The notes: generated by a model from the letters alone, not told the origin. 64,000 nt of DNA from Streptomyces sp. CB03234 (GCF_001905885.1 NZ_LIYH01000008.1:1-64000), one strand, 5' to 3'; shown: positions 52,017 to 61,343, counted from the stretch's first letter. Program-made: numbers and translations.

Positions 52017-53281
52017 CCGCCCCCGTCACCGGCGGGACCCGCCGCGGCGTACGCCTCGGACTGCGGCCCAACCTCGCCCAGTTCAGCCTGCTCGTCGTCA
52101 TCAACGCGCTGGTCGGCGGCATGCTCGGCCAGGAGCGCACCGTCCTGCCGCTGCTCGCCGACGACGTCTTCCACCTGTCCGCGTACACCGCGGCCATGAC
52201 CTACATCCTGGCCTTCGGCGCCACCAAGGCCGTCACCAACTTCTTCGCCGGCACCTGGTCCGACCGTTACGGGCGCAAACCGGTTCTCATCGCCGGATGG
52301 CTCATCGCCCTGCCCGTGCCCGCGATGCTCGCCTGGGGCCCGTCCTGGGGCTGGATCATCGCCGCCAACGTCCTGCTCGGCGTCAACCAGGGCCTGACCT
52401 GGTCCACCACCGTCATCATGAAGATCGACCTGGCCGGCCCGGAGCGCCGCGGCCTGGCCATGGGCTTCAACGAGGCTGCCGGATACGTCGCCGTCGCCGC
52501 CACCGCCATGGCCACCGGCGCCATCGCCGAGCACGCCGGGCTGCGACCCGAGCCGTTCCTGCTCGGTGCCGCCTACGTCGTACTGGCCCTGGGCCTGTCC
52601 ACCCTCGCGGTACGCGAGACCCGCGACCACGCCCGCTTCGAAGCCGCCGGCCACGTCCCCGCGACGGGCAGCGGGCACGACGGGGAACTGACCACCCGCC
52701 GGATCGCCCGCCTCACCAGCCTTCACGACAAGGCCCTGTCCGCCGCGAGCCAGGCCGGTCTGGTCAACAACCTCAACGACGCCCTCGCCTGGGGCATCTT
52801 CCCCCTGCTCTTCGCCAGGCACGGCATGTCCGTCGCACAGATCGGCATCCTCGCCGCGCTCTACCCGGCCGTCTGGGGCGCCGGCCAGATGCTCACCGGC
52901 TGGTGGTCGGACCGTATCGGCCGCAAACACCTGATCACCGCCGGGATGCTGCTCCAGGCCGCCGCCATCGCCCTCGTCGCCGCCGGCACCACCTTCGCCG
53001 TCTGGGCCGCCGCACAGGTCCTCCTCGGCATCGGCACCGCGCTGGTCTACCCCACCCTGCTCGCCGTCATCGGCGACGTCGCCCACCCCGCCTGGCGCGC
53101 CCGCGCCGTCGGCGTCTACCGCCTCTGGCGCGACGGCGGCTTCGCGGTGGGCGCCCTCCTCGCCGGAGCCCTCGCCGACGCCTACAGCCTGACCACCGCC
53201 ATCTGGGCCATCGCCGCCCTCACCGCCGCCTCCGGCCTGGTGGTGGCGGTACGGATGTACGAGACACACCCTCGCACCTGA
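52013..53281 (+). CDS. MFS transporter of the sulfur module
   Basis: 422 residues from GTG 52013, coupled to the MBL-rhodanese gene. 12 helices; loops GTWSDRYGRKPVLIAGW and GWWSDRIGRKHLITAG match the MFS_1 signature twice. The central loop is long and charged. Coupling suggests transport of a sulfur-containing compound; the substrate is unknown. Confidence 0.88.
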   Translation: MTAPVTGGTRRGVRLGLRPNLAQFSLLVVINALVGGMLGQERTVLPLLADDVFHLSAYTAAMTYILAFGATKAVTNFFAGTWSDRYGRKPVLIAGWLIALPVPAMLAWGPSWGWIIAANVLLGVNQGLTWSTTVIMKIDLAGPERRGLAMGFNEAAGYVAVAATAMATGAIAEHAGLRPEPFLLGAAYVVLALGLSTLAVRETRDHARFEAAGHVPATGSGHDGELTTRRIARLTSLHDKALSAASQAGLVNNLNDALAWGIFPLLFARHGMSVAQIGILAALYPAVWGAGQMLTGWWSDRIGRKHLITAGMLLQAAAIALVAAGTTFAVWAAAQVLLGIGTALVYPTLLAVIGDVAHPAWRARAVGVYRLWRDGGFAVGALLAGALADAYSLTTAIWAIAALTAASGLVVAVRMYETHPRT

Positions 53282-53360
53282 CGATCCGTACAAGGCCACC
53301 GCCCTCCGCCAGGCCGGCTCAACCGGCGAATCGGACTGCTCAGGCGCCGCCTCGTGCCCG

Positions 53361-54263
53361 TCAGCTGCGGGCGCGCTGGGTGGCCGCGATGCAGCCGAGG
53401 ACGATCAGAGCGGTGAGCACGGCGAGCGGCGAGAGCTGTTCGCCCATGAGCAGGACCGCCCACACGAGGGTGATCAGGGGCTGGGCAAGCTGGATCTGGC
53501 TCGCCTTGGGCACCCCGATGGCGGCCATGCCCCGGTACCAGACGACGAACCCGCCGAACTGGGACACGGCGGCGAGGTAGGCCATTCCCACGGCCGCCTT
53601 GGCGGTCATCTGTACCGGTTCCCAGGGCAGGGAGAGGGCCGTCACGAGGGCGGACACCGGCAGAGCGGCGACGACGCCCCAGGCGATGACCTGCCAGCCG
53701 GGCATGTGGGACGCGAGACGGCCGCCCTGGGCGTACCCGGCGGCGCACACCACCAGGGCGCCGAAGAGGTACACGTCGCCGAGCGTCGGCAGGCCGTGGC
53801 TCTGCTGGAGCGTGAAGCCGACCACGGTGACGGCGCCGAGGATCGCGGCCGTCCAGAACACGCGCGAAGGCCGCCGTCCGGTCAGGGCGGCCGAGATGGT
53901 GGCGGTGGCCAGTGGCAGTACGCCGATGACAACGGCCGAGTGCGCGGTGGTGGAGGTCTGCAGGGCGAGCGTGCTCAGCAGGGGGAAGCCGACGACGCAG
54001 CCGCCGGCCACGGTGAGCAGACCCGGCCAGTGCTGCCGCGCGGGCACCGGCACGCGCGCACCGTACAAACAGGCGGCGGCGAGCAGGGCCGCCAGCAGAC
54101 CCCGAACGCCGGTCGCCGTCCACGGGCCGAAGCCGTCCAGGGCCCACACGGTGGCAGGGAAGCTGAAGGAGAAGGACACCACGCCGAGAGCGGCCAGGAG
54201 GGTGCCGGTACCGTTGCGGACCGCTATCGCCGAAGAAAGAGTAGCGCTATCTTGTACTGTCAT
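53361..54263 (-). CDS. EamA/DMT-family exporter
   Basis: 300 residues from ATG 54263. Ten hydrophobic helices in two EamA repeats (LLAALGVVSFSFSFPATVWAL and VYLFGALVVCAAGYAQGGRLA). Members export amino acids or metabolites. Its start codon overlaps that of the divergent MocR regulator, so its own leader is absent. Confidence 0.88.
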   Translation of the reverse strand: MTVQDSATLSSAIAVRNGTGTLLAALGVVSFSFSFPATVWALDGFGPWTATGVRGLLAALLAAACLYGARVPVPARQHWPGLLTVAGGCVVGFPLLSTLALQTSTTAHSAVVIGVLPLATATISAALTGRRPSRVFWTAAILGAVTVVGFTLQQSHGLPTLGDVYLFGALVVCAAGYAQGGRLASHMPGWQVIAWGVVAALPVSALVTALSLPWEPVQMTAKAAVGMAYLAAVSQFGGFVVWYRGMAAIGVPKASQIQLAQPLITLVWAVLLMGEQLSPLAVLTALIVLGCIAATQRARS

Positions 54264-54274
54264 GAATGACAGTA
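54255..54274. promoter_or_regulatory. Palindrome covering two divergent start codons
   Basis: Perfect arms TACTGTCAT (54255-54263) and ATGACAGTA (54266-54274) flank GA. Both ATGs (EamA, minus; MocR, plus) lie within it. A TATCTT at 54249-54254 could be a -10 for a leaderless MocR mRNA. Likely MocR binding site. Confidence 0.7.
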
Positions 54275-55713
54275 GCAGTGTGGAGCGCCTGGCCGCGACC
54301 TTGCGGGACGAGCTGAACCGCTATCCGGAGGGTCAGAAGCTGCCCTCCAGCCGGGCGTTGGTGGCGCGGTATCAGGTGAGTCCTGTGACGGTCTCCCGGG
54401 CGATCGCCGCCCTCGCCGCCGAAGGGCTCGTCACCTCCCGTCCCGGTGCCGGGGTGTTCAAGGCGACCGCCCGCCGTGTCGCGGGCGGCGTCGGCGACGT
54501 CTCCTGGCAGGAGGTCGCCCTGAGCGCGGACGCGCCGCACGCCGCCGTCCACGCGGGCAGCCGCGGCGCGGGCGCCGCCGGGGTCCTGGCCACGCTCACC
54601 ACTCCTCCGCCCGAGGTCATCGACCTCAACGGGGGTTATCTGCACGCGGCGCTCCAGCCGGAGCGGGCGCTGGCCGCCGCCCTGGCCCGGGCCGGCCGCC
54701 GGCCCGGCACCTGGTCCCGCCCCCCGGTGGAGGGCCTGGCCGAGCTGCGGGACTGGTTCGCCCGCGACATCGGCGGGCCGGGCGGCTCGCTCGACGCCTC
54801 GGACGTCCTGATCACCGCCGGGGCCCAGAGCGCGCTCACCACCGCCCTGCGGGCCCTGACGACTCCCGGCTCCCCCGTCCTGGTCGAATCGCCCACCTAT
54901 CCGGGCATGCTCGCCATCGCCCGCGCCGCCGGGCTGCGGCCCGTCCCGGTGCCGGTCGACGCGGACGGTGTACGTACCGATCTGCTGGCCGAGGCGTTCG
55001 AGGCCACCCGGGCCCGGGTGTTCGTCTGCCAGCCGCTGTTCCACAACCCCACCGGAACCGTCCTGCCCCCGCCGCGCCGCGCCGCTGTGCTGAGGATCGC
55101 CCGGGCGGCGGGCGCCTTCGTCGTCGAGGACGACTTCGCCCGCCGTCTGGTGCACGCCGACTCCCCGTCCCTGCCGCTCCCGCTGGCCGCGGACGACCCG
55201 GACGGCGTCGTCGTCCATGTGCGCTCGCTCACCAAAGCCGCCTCCCCCAGCCTGCGGATCGGCGCCCTGTCCGCCCGCGGCCCGGTGCTGGAGCGGCTGC
55301 GCGCGATCCAGGTCATCGACAGCTTCTTCGTCCCCCGCCCCCTGCAGGAGACCGCCCTGGAACTGGTCGGCTCCCCCGCCTGGGCCAGCCATCTGCGGGC
55401 GCTCGCCGGTGCCTTGCGCGACCGCCGAACCACCCTGCTCGCCGCGCTGGGCAGCGCGCTGCCCGCTCTGCTGCCGCACCGGCCACCGCGCGGCGGATAC
55501 CACTTGTGGCTGCGGCTGCCCGACGGAACCGACGAGTCCGCCATCACCGCGGCCGCCCTGCGCCACGGCGTGGCCGTCACTGCCGGAAGCCCCTACTTCA
55601 CCGCCGAGGCACCCGCCCCACACCTGCGGCTCAGCTATGTCAGCACCCCAGGCACCGCACAACTGGAGGAAGGCGTCCACCGACTCCGCCAGGCCCTCCC
55701 GGCGGCGGCGTAA
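54262..55713 (+). CDS. MocR-type regulator (GntR HTH plus aminotransferase domain)
   Basis: 483 residues from ATG 54262. N-terminal wHTH (KLPSSRALVARYQVSPVTVSRAIAALAAEGLVTSRPGAGVF), linker, then a class-I aminotransferase fold: ITAGAQSALTTALRAL, VESPTYPGMLAIARAAGL, QPLFHNPTGTVLP, VVEDDFARRLVH and VRSLTKAASPSLRIG with the PLP Lys. MocR proteins sense PLP or amino-acid derivatives; the divergent EamA exporter is a common target (PdxR/YczR-like arrangement). Confidence 0.92.
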   Translation: MNDSSSVERLAATLRDELNRYPEGQKLPSSRALVARYQVSPVTVSRAIAALAAEGLVTSRPGAGVFKATARRVAGGVGDVSWQEVALSADAPHAAVHAGSRGAGAAGVLATLTTPPPEVIDLNGGYLHAALQPERALAAALARAGRRPGTWSRPPVEGLAELRDWFARDIGGPGGSLDASDVLITAGAQSALTTALRALTTPGSPVLVESPTYPGMLAIARAAGLRPVPVPVDADGVRTDLLAEAFEATRARVFVCQPLFHNPTGTVLPPPRRAAVLRIARAAGAFVVEDDFARRLVHADSPSLPLPLAADDPDGVVVHVRSLTKAASPSLRIGALSARGPVLERLRAIQVIDSFFVPRPLQETALELVGSPAWASHLRALAGALRDRRTTLLAALGSALPALLPHRPPRGGYHLWLRLPDGTDESAITAAALRHGVAVTAGSPYFTAEAPAPHLRLSYVSTPGTAQLEEGVHRLRQALPAAA

Positions 55714-55813
55714 ACAGGGGACGCTTGCGTCGCTCACGGCCCGCCGTTCGTCAAGTCGACGGCCGCCTCCAGGGTGTGCGTCGCGAAAGTTCACCGACCG
55801 GCCCGGAGGTGCC

Positions 55814-56479
55814 ATGCCCCTGCAGATGAAGTTGACCGCGATAACACTCGACTGCTCCGATCCGCTGGGTCTGGCGGCCTTCTACCAGCAGGCCACCGGC
55901 CTCGAACCCCACCCACGGTCGGACGCCGACTTCGCCGCTCTGACCCGTGAGGACGGATTCTTCATCGGCTTCCAGCGGGTCGACGACTACCGGGCTCCAC
56001 GCTGGCCCGACCAGTCCGTTCCCCAGCAGTTCCACCTCGACTTCGCCGTCGAGGACCTGGACGAGGCCGAGACCCGGCTCCTGGAGCTGGGCGCGGGCAA
56101 GCCGGTTCACCAGCCGGGTCGGGACAGGTGGCGCGTCTTCACCGATCCCGCCGGGCACCCCTTCTGCGTGGTCAGAGGCAAGGAAGGCGAGCCGGCCCAG
56201 GGACATGCCGGCCCGTGTCCGGCCTTCGGCCTTCGGCCTCGCTGCCCGAACGCTCAGACAGGCGCCGCCCTCGTCGCCCTCACCGAGGTGCGGCGCAGTG
56301 CGCGCGCACCTTTCGCGGGGGGGGCGAAAGGTCCGCTGACCCCGTGCCGGCCGACCGGTAGAGTCGGTCCCCCTCCCCGATCTCCGCGAGGCAGTCACCC
56401 GGATGCGACACTCGGCAGTAGGTATCGACATCGGCGGCACCAAGCTCCTCATGTACGCGCAGATCCACGGGGACGATGA
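55814..56479 (+). CDS. VOC-family protein with aberrant C-terminal extension
   Basis: 221 residues from ATG 55814 (CCGGAGGTGCC upstream). The first 120 residues are a full VOC domain (LTAITLDCSDPLGLAAFYQQATGLEP, QQFHLDFAVEDLDEAETRLLELG, RVFTDPAGHPFCVVRG). It should stop near 56185 but continues for about 100 residues of low-complexity Arg/Pro/Gly sequence, through a hairpin and 77 bp into the ROK gene. The normal stop has probably been lost. Confidence 0.75.
   Translation: MPLQMKLTAITLDCSDPLGLAAFYQQATGLEPHPRSDADFAALTREDGFFIGFQRVDDYRAPRWPDQSVPQQFHLDFAVEDLDEAETRLLELGAGKPVHQPGRDRWRVFTDPAGHPFCVVRGKEGEPAQGHAGPCPAFGLRPRCPNAQTGAALVALTEVRRSARAPFAGGAKGPLTPCRPTGRVGPPPRSPRGSHPDATLGSRYRHRRHQAPHVRADPRGR
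56308..56332. terminator. Hairpin with 9-bp arms
   Basis: ACCTTTCGC (56308-56316) pairs with GCGAAAGGT (56324-56332) around seven G. Located between the VOC domain and the ROK gene, so it is either the VOC terminator or an operator before ROK; a TAGAGT (-10-like) lies at about 56358. Confidence 0.5.
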
Positions 56480-57266
56480 ACCCGTCATCCGCCGCGTCAC
56501 CACCGGTCCCGACGCCACCCAGGACGAGATCGGTACCGCGATCGCCACGTTCCTCACCGACAACGGCCTGGCACCGGCCTCCGTCGGCATCGCCGTTCCC
56601 GGACTGGTCGACAACGGCCGCGTCGCCGTCTGCGACGTCCTGCCGGCCCTGAACGGCTGGCCCGGCCCCACCGGTCTGGGCGTCCCCCACCTCCTGGTCA
56701 ACGACATCCGGGCCGCCCTCGCCCGGGAGGCCGAAGGGCGCCACAGCGCCTCGACCCTCGTGGTGATGCTCTCCGGCACCGCCATCGGCTCCGCCTGTCT
56801 CCACCGGGGCCGGGTCGTCCGCGGCTCCCGGGGGTGGGCGGGCGAAGTCGGGAGCATGCCGGTACCGACCGCCCACGGCATCAAGCGCCTCGACGAACTC
56901 GCGGGCGGAGCCGCGATCGTACGCGCCACCGGCCTCCGCCCGGACCAGGTGCACGCCGCGCTCGCCGCCGACGACGCAGGCGTCCGGGACATCGTCGACG
57001 CGGCCGGAGAATCCTTCGGGCTGGCCATCGCCACGCTGGTGAACATCCTCAACCCCGACGTCCTCCACACCGCCGGCGGAACCCTCGACTACCCCGGCTA
57101 CTGGACCACCGCCCTCGCCACCGCCCGTGCCCACACCCTGCCGGAGCTGTGGAGCGCCTGCACCGTCGCCCGGGTCCACGACCCCGCCCTGGTCGTTGCC
57201 CAGGGTGCCCTGCGCCTGGCCAAGGCCGCCGCGGCCGAGGAGGACTGGATCGCCCAGTACGTCTGA
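56403..57266 (+). CDS. ROK-family sugar kinase-like protein
   Basis: 287 residues from ATG 56403. ATP site VGIDIGGTKLLMYAQI, catalytic Asp in HLLVNDIRAALAREAEG, and the second phosphate loop VMLSGTAIGSACLHRGRVVRG. It lacks the CxCGxxGC zinc motif and the usual ExGH of classical ROK kinases (here GWAGEVGSMPV), so activity on a sugar is uncertain. No HTH is present, so it is not a ROK repressor. Confidence 0.8.
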   Translation: MRHSAVGIDIGGTKLLMYAQIHGDDEPVIRRVTTGPDATQDEIGTAIATFLTDNGLAPASVGIAVPGLVDNGRVAVCDVLPALNGWPGPTGLGVPHLLVNDIRAALAREAEGRHSASTLVVMLSGTAIGSACLHRGRVVRGSRGWAGEVGSMPVPTAHGIKRLDELAGGAAIVRATGLRPDQVHAALAADDAGVRDIVDAAGESFGLAIATLVNILNPDVLHTAGGTLDYPGYWTTALATARAHTLPELWSACTVARVHDPALVVAQGALRLAKAAAAEEDWIAQYV

Positions 57267-57382
57267 CCGTCCCTTCAGCGGCAAGGCGCCTTGGGTCGGC
57301 GCCAGCAGCGGCGGCGGACCCAGCGGTCCAGGAGTCCGCGGCCCCGCACGCCATGGGCCGTGGTCGCGCCCGGCAGGCGTGG

Positions 57383-58153
57383 TCACTCGCTGACCAGGCC
57401 CCGCAAGTCGGTGATCCGGTATCCACGGGACTCGAAGGCCTCGATGATCCGTGGCAGCGCCTCGGCGTCGAGGACCGGGCCCTTACCGTCCGGAACCCCG
57501 ATGTGCATCTGCAGGATCGCGCCCGGCCGCAGGGCGTCCACGGCCCGCCGTACCGCCTTGTCCACCGTCATCCCTCCGGCCGCGCCCAGATATCCTTTGG
57601 TGTCGGTGGTGAACTCGATGTCGGCGAAACCCAGGCCGTTGACTTCCGTGATGTGCCGCTCGGTGGTTTCCCCGTAAGGGAAGCGGAAGAACGGCAGCGG
57701 CACCGCTCCGGACGCCGCCCGGATCGCCCGGTCCGCCGTCAATACCTCACTCGCCCGCCCGGGCGCGGTCAGGTCCGCGAAGTAGGGGTGGCTGTAGGAG
57801 TGGTTGCCCAGGCCGTATCCGGCCGTCGCGATCCGGCGGACCGCCTCCGGGCAGCGGTCGGCGAAGTCACCCGTCAGGAAGAACGTGGCCGGCGTCTTGT
57901 GGCGGCCCAGGACGGCCAGCACCGTATCCAGTCCCCGGTCGTTCCACGCCGCGTTGAACGTCAGCGCGACCACCCGCTGTTCGGTCCGCATCGTACGGTT
58001 CTCCGACCCGAACAGCGCCCGCAACCGTGTCTCGTCCCACCGCTGCGTGGCCACCGCCGCCCGCTGCTGCACCTGAGCACGTCCCACCGGTGCCACGATG
58101 GTGCCCAGCACCACCGCAGCCACCACCACCGCGGCCTTGGAAAGAAGTTTCAC
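57383..58153 (-). CDS. Secreted polysaccharide deacetylase (NodB/PdaB-like)
   Basis: 256 residues from GTG 58153; a start at 58201 is possible. Signal peptide or anchor (LLSKAAVVVAAVVLGTIVAP). NodB domain: VALTFNAAWNDRGLDTVLAVL, where the usual TFDDGP is the TFNAAW variant of the PdaB-like branch, then HKTPATFFLTGDF, GNHSYSHPYFADL (H-S-x-S-H metal site), FFRFPYGETTERH and GAILQMHIG. It would remove acetyl groups from peptidoglycan or another glycan. Confidence 0.88.
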   Translation of the reverse strand: MKLLSKAAVVVAAVVLGTIVAPVGRAQVQQRAAVATQRWDETRLRALFGSENRTMRTEQRVVALTFNAAWNDRGLDTVLAVLGRHKTPATFFLTGDFADRCPEAVRRIATAGYGLGNHSYSHPYFADLTAPGRASEVLTADRAIRAASGAVPLPFFRFPYGETTERHITEVNGLGFADIEFTTDTKGYLGAAGGMTVDKAVRRAVDALRPGAILQMHIGVPDGKGPVLDAEALPRIIEAFESRGYRITDLRGLVSE

Positions 58154-58226
58154 ACCACCACCATCGGCGCGATCCCGCTCCCACTTGAAGGCCGCACCCA
58201 CTCGTCCTGGACGCCGAGCCCGCAGC

Positions 58227-59165
58227 TCACAGGCGGACGCGGGCCGCCACGGGCAGGTGGTCGCTGCCGGTCTCGGGCAGCGTCCAGACGTGGGTGAGGA
58301 ACGCCCCGCGGGCCAGGGCGTGGTCGATCCGGGCCACCGGCAGAGCCGCGGGCCAGCTGAACGCCAGGCCGGTACGCGGTCCGCTCAGGCGCGACGTCAC
58401 CGGGGCGAGGCCGCGGTCGTCGACCGTACCGTTCAGGTCTCCCAGCAGGATGATCCGATCCACTGGTTCGGCGGCGAGGGCATGCGCGAGCAGAGCGGCG
58501 CTCTCGTCACGGCGCGTCGAGCGGAAGCCGCTGAACCCGATGCGTACGGACGGCAGATGAGCCACGTACACGGCAACCGGGCCACGGGGAGTGGACACCG
58601 TCGCGCGCAGGGACCGCAGCCATCGCGTCCCCACGCCGCTGGGCCGGATGTCCACCGGCCCGGTTTCGGACAGAGGATGTTTCGACCACAGGCCGACCGT
58701 GCCGGCGTTGGCGTGGTGGGGGTACTCGGCCGCCAGAGCAGCGGACACGGCGGGCAGGGCGGAGGGCGTCAGTTCCTCCAGTGCGACGAGGTCGGCACGG
58801 GCGTCGAGCAGGGCCCGCGCCGTACCCGCCGGGTCGGGATTGCGGTCGTCGATATTGTGCTGGACGACTGTCAGGTCGTACGCCGCCTCGGGCCGGACGA
58901 GCAGCGGCCGGCCGAACACGGCGAGCCAGACCGCCACCAGCACCAGGGCCGCGACGACACCGAGCGGGTTGCGGCGCAGCAGGCCAAGACCCAGCAGCAC
59001 TGGTGCGAGGAGCCCGAGCCATGGCAGAAACGTTTCTACAAGGCTCCCAAGGCGACCGGGCACGTTCGGGACCACGCCCGGGAAGAGCAACAGGCCCGCG
59101 GTGACCGCGGCCGCGGCCGCCGTTCGCATGCCTCGCGGTCGTATGCGCCCCATGTTCGCCGCCAT
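58227..59165 (-). CDS. Membrane-anchored endonuclease/exonuclease/phosphatase (EEP) family protein
   Basis: 312 residues from ATG 59165. Three hydrophobic helices (RTAAAAAVTAGLLLFPGVVP, FLPWLGLLAPVLLGLGLL, LGVVAALVLVAVWLAVFG), then the EEP domain facing outward: LTVVQHNIDDRNP, DLVALEELTP, ILLGDLNGTVDDRG, RIDHALARG and GSDHLPVAARV. Members hydrolyse phosphodiesters (DNA, phosphoinositides, sphingomyelin). The substrate is unknown. Confidence 0.88.
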   Translation of the reverse strand: MAANMGRIRPRGMRTAAAAAVTAGLLLFPGVVPNVPGRLGSLVETFLPWLGLLAPVLLGLGLLRRNPLGVVAALVLVAVWLAVFGRPLLVRPEAAYDLTVVQHNIDDRNPDPAGTARALLDARADLVALEELTPSALPAVSAALAAEYPHHANAGTVGLWSKHPLSETGPVDIRPSGVGTRWLRSLRATVSTPRGPVAVYVAHLPSVRIGFSGFRSTRRDESAALLAHALAAEPVDRIILLGDLNGTVDDRGLAPVTSRLSGPRTGLAFSWPAALPVARIDHALARGAFLTHVWTLPETGSDHLPVAARVRL

Positions 59166-59462
59166 GCCACTGCCGCTCCCCCGCTGCCGGTCCGCCTGGT
59201 ACGTAGCCGTCCGGCCGCCCCGTGTGCTCCTGGTTCGTACAAATGACGCTCTCCCGGCCCCGATCGGTTCCTCGACCGGTTCCTCGGCCGGCGGCGCGGC
59301 CGTTGGTGTGAACACCGTGCCCTTGCCCGGGTGGAGTGGTCCCACACGACTCCGGGGTGTGGTTACGGTGGCTTCCTCCCACTATCGGATGGTCGAGTCA
59401 TCGGCCTACGGCGGGCCGACCGGCCCATGCACCGCCACCCCCGGCATTCAAGGAGAGGCGCC

Positions 59463-59696
59463 ATGAGCAGCAACACGGAAACCGGTGAAACCACCGGTAC
59501 CAAGGACAAGGACTACAACCTCATCTGGTACGTCGAGGCGTGCCTGAGCAACGCTCTGCGGCTGGAGACCTACATCAAGGACGCCGAGCGGGAGCAGGAC
59601 ACGGAGGTCGTCGAGCTGTTCCGCAAGGCGCAGTCGGACAGCCGCAAGGGCGCGGAACTCGGCAAGCGGCTGCTGCGTAGCCGGCTGAACGGCTGA
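59463..59696 (+). CDS. Small helical hypothetical protein
   Basis: 77 residues from ATG 59463 with AAGGAGAGG upstream. A disordered Thr/Glu-rich start is followed by two amphipathic helices (YNLIWYVEACLSNALRLETYIKDAEREQ; EVVELFRKAQSDSRKGAELGKRLL), resembling a ferritin-like half-bundle. I have the impression it is conserved in Streptomyces; function unknown. Confidence 0.7.
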   Translation: MSSNTETGETTGTKDKDYNLIWYVEACLSNALRLETYIKDAEREQDTEVVELFRKAQSDSRKGAELGKRLLRSRLNG

Positions 59697-59904
59697 TCCC
59701 CACGACGGCGCCGCGCCGGGGCGCGGAACGGGCGGGCGCGCAGCGCCCCTGCCGCAGGCCTCGTTCCCGGCGCCGGATCCGCAGCTCATCGCTCCTGCGC
59801 GGGTCCCGCGTATGGCGGTGCGGGTGGAGTCGGAGCCGCGCCCACGCCGGCGGGGTCCGGACGTGGTGCACCGGGCGTGCGCCGTTGCGCCCCGCACTCG
59901 GGTG

Positions 59905-59935
59905 CACGGTGACCTGCTGGCGGCAGGTCACCGTG
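59905..59935 (-). terminator. Terminator of the MetE-like gene
   Basis: A 13-bp perfect stem (CACGGTGACCTGC, 59905-59917, with GCAGGTCACCGTG, 59923-59935) and 5-base loop, 28 bp after the stop codon at 59963. Confidence 0.8.
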
Positions 59936-59962
59936 GGTCGCATGCCGGGTGGGGCAGCGCGG

Positions 59963-61027
59963 TCAGAGGCCGAGGGCCCGGGACGCCAGGCTGGTTCCCC
60001 GTACGCGTGCCTCGATCTTGGCGAAGGCCAGGTCACGTGAGGTGCTGGAGTCGTCGGCGAACGGCGAGAAGCCGCAGTCGTCGCAGGTGCCCAACTGGTC
60101 GAGCGGGATGTACCGGGCAGCGAGCAGCACCCGGTCGCGTACCTCTTCGGCGGTCTCGACCGTGGTGGAGATCGGGTCGGTCACTCCGACGAACACGCGG
60201 ATCCCCGGCCTCAGTTGCTCGGCGATCAGGTGCAGAACGCGCTCGGGGTCGGGCTCGCTGGCCAGCTGGACATAGAAGTTGCCGACCCTCAGCCGGAAGA
60301 GCTTGGGCAGCAGGCCGGCGTAGTCGATGTCCAGGCTGTGGGTGGAGTCCTGGTCCCCGCCCGGGCAGGTGTGCACGCCCAGGCGGGCCCGCTCGTCCTC
60401 GCTGAACCGGCCGAGCACCTCGTTGTTGAGGGCGATGAAGTCGTCCAGCACACTCCCTGACGGATCCAGCTTGAGGGACAGCCGGCCTTCCGTGAAGTCG
60501 AGTTGGACGCGGTACGCGCCCGCCTCCAGGCAGCCGCGGATGTCGGCCTCGGCCTCGTCGGCGAGATCCCGCAGGAACGCTTCGCGGGAGTAGCCGTCCA
60601 CGGGCTCGCCGGGGTAGAGCAGGCTGAGGGCGGACGGTGCGATCACCGCCTGTTTGACGGGCCGGTCGGTGTGACGCAGGGCGTCGCGCAGGTAGGTCTC
60701 CGCACGGACCTGGTAGCGGAAGGGCCCCGCGGTCAGCCGGGGCAGCTGCCGGGTGTGGCCGTCGGCGAAGGGGATGACGGCGCCGTCCGGGTCGAGGGTG
60801 GTGAGACCCGAGAGGGGGTACGTGGCGAAGCTCGGCTTGGCCTGCTCCCCGTCGACCAGGACGGCACAGCCCAGCTGCTCCAGCCTGGCCAGGGTGTCGG
60901 CCGTCGCCTGGTCCTGAAGCCTCCTCAATTCTTCGTCGCTCAGCCGCCCTTGGGCGTACTCGGCGAGGGCCGCCTGCAAAGAGCGCGGCCGGGGGATGCT
61001 GCCGATGGGCTCGGTGGGGATGCTCAT
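59963..61027 (-). CDS. MetE C-terminal-like (cobalamin-independent methionine synthase II) protein
   Basis: 354 residues from ATG 61027. Only the C-terminal (catalytic) barrel of MetE: PTEPIGSIPRPRSLQAALAEYAQG, VQLDFTEGRLSLKLDP, RLGVHTCPGGDQDSTH (Zn ligands His and Cys) and LGTCDDCGFSPFADD (Cys). Standalone proteins of this type transfer methyl groups to homocysteine or to other thiols; several are of unknown substrate. Monocistronic. Confidence 0.85.
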   Translation of the reverse strand: MSIPTEPIGSIPRPRSLQAALAEYAQGRLSDEELRRLQDQATADTLARLEQLGCAVLVDGEQAKPSFATYPLSGLTTLDPDGAVIPFADGHTRQLPRLTAGPFRYQVRAETYLRDALRHTDRPVKQAVIAPSALSLLYPGEPVDGYSREAFLRDLADEAEADIRGCLEAGAYRVQLDFTEGRLSLKLDPSGSVLDDFIALNNEVLGRFSEDERARLGVHTCPGGDQDSTHSLDIDYAGLLPKLFRLRVGNFYVQLASEPDPERVLHLIAEQLRPGIRVFVGVTDPISTTVETAEEVRDRVLLAARYIPLDQLGTCDDCGFSPFADDSSTSRDLAFAKIEARVRGTSLASRALGL

Positions 61028-61343
61028 GGTGGGGACCGTAGGAAGCACGGTCGGCCCACGCAACAAGGCGTGGAGGGCGCCCGCGGCCCGTTCGGGCGGG
61101 GCCGGCGCTGCGTCATGATCCCGAATCCCGCCGGATCACCGGACGTTGCCAGGGGAACACGGAGCCTCGCATGCGATCGGAGGGGGCCCACCCCGCACGA
61201 GACGCCTGGCGAGATTCCCCTGAACGGGCGTCGGGACAGGCATGGGGTTGACGGGCACGGCGGCGTACTCGGCCCACTTCCCTGCGCCGAACGCCCGATC
61301 ACGCGGGTTGCGACGCCGGAGGCCTCGGCCGCGGCCCGCACCG
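61028..61343. other. Gene-free stretch
   Basis: 316 bp between two minus-strand genes. No gene, operator palindrome or relic was recognised. Confidence 0.4.
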
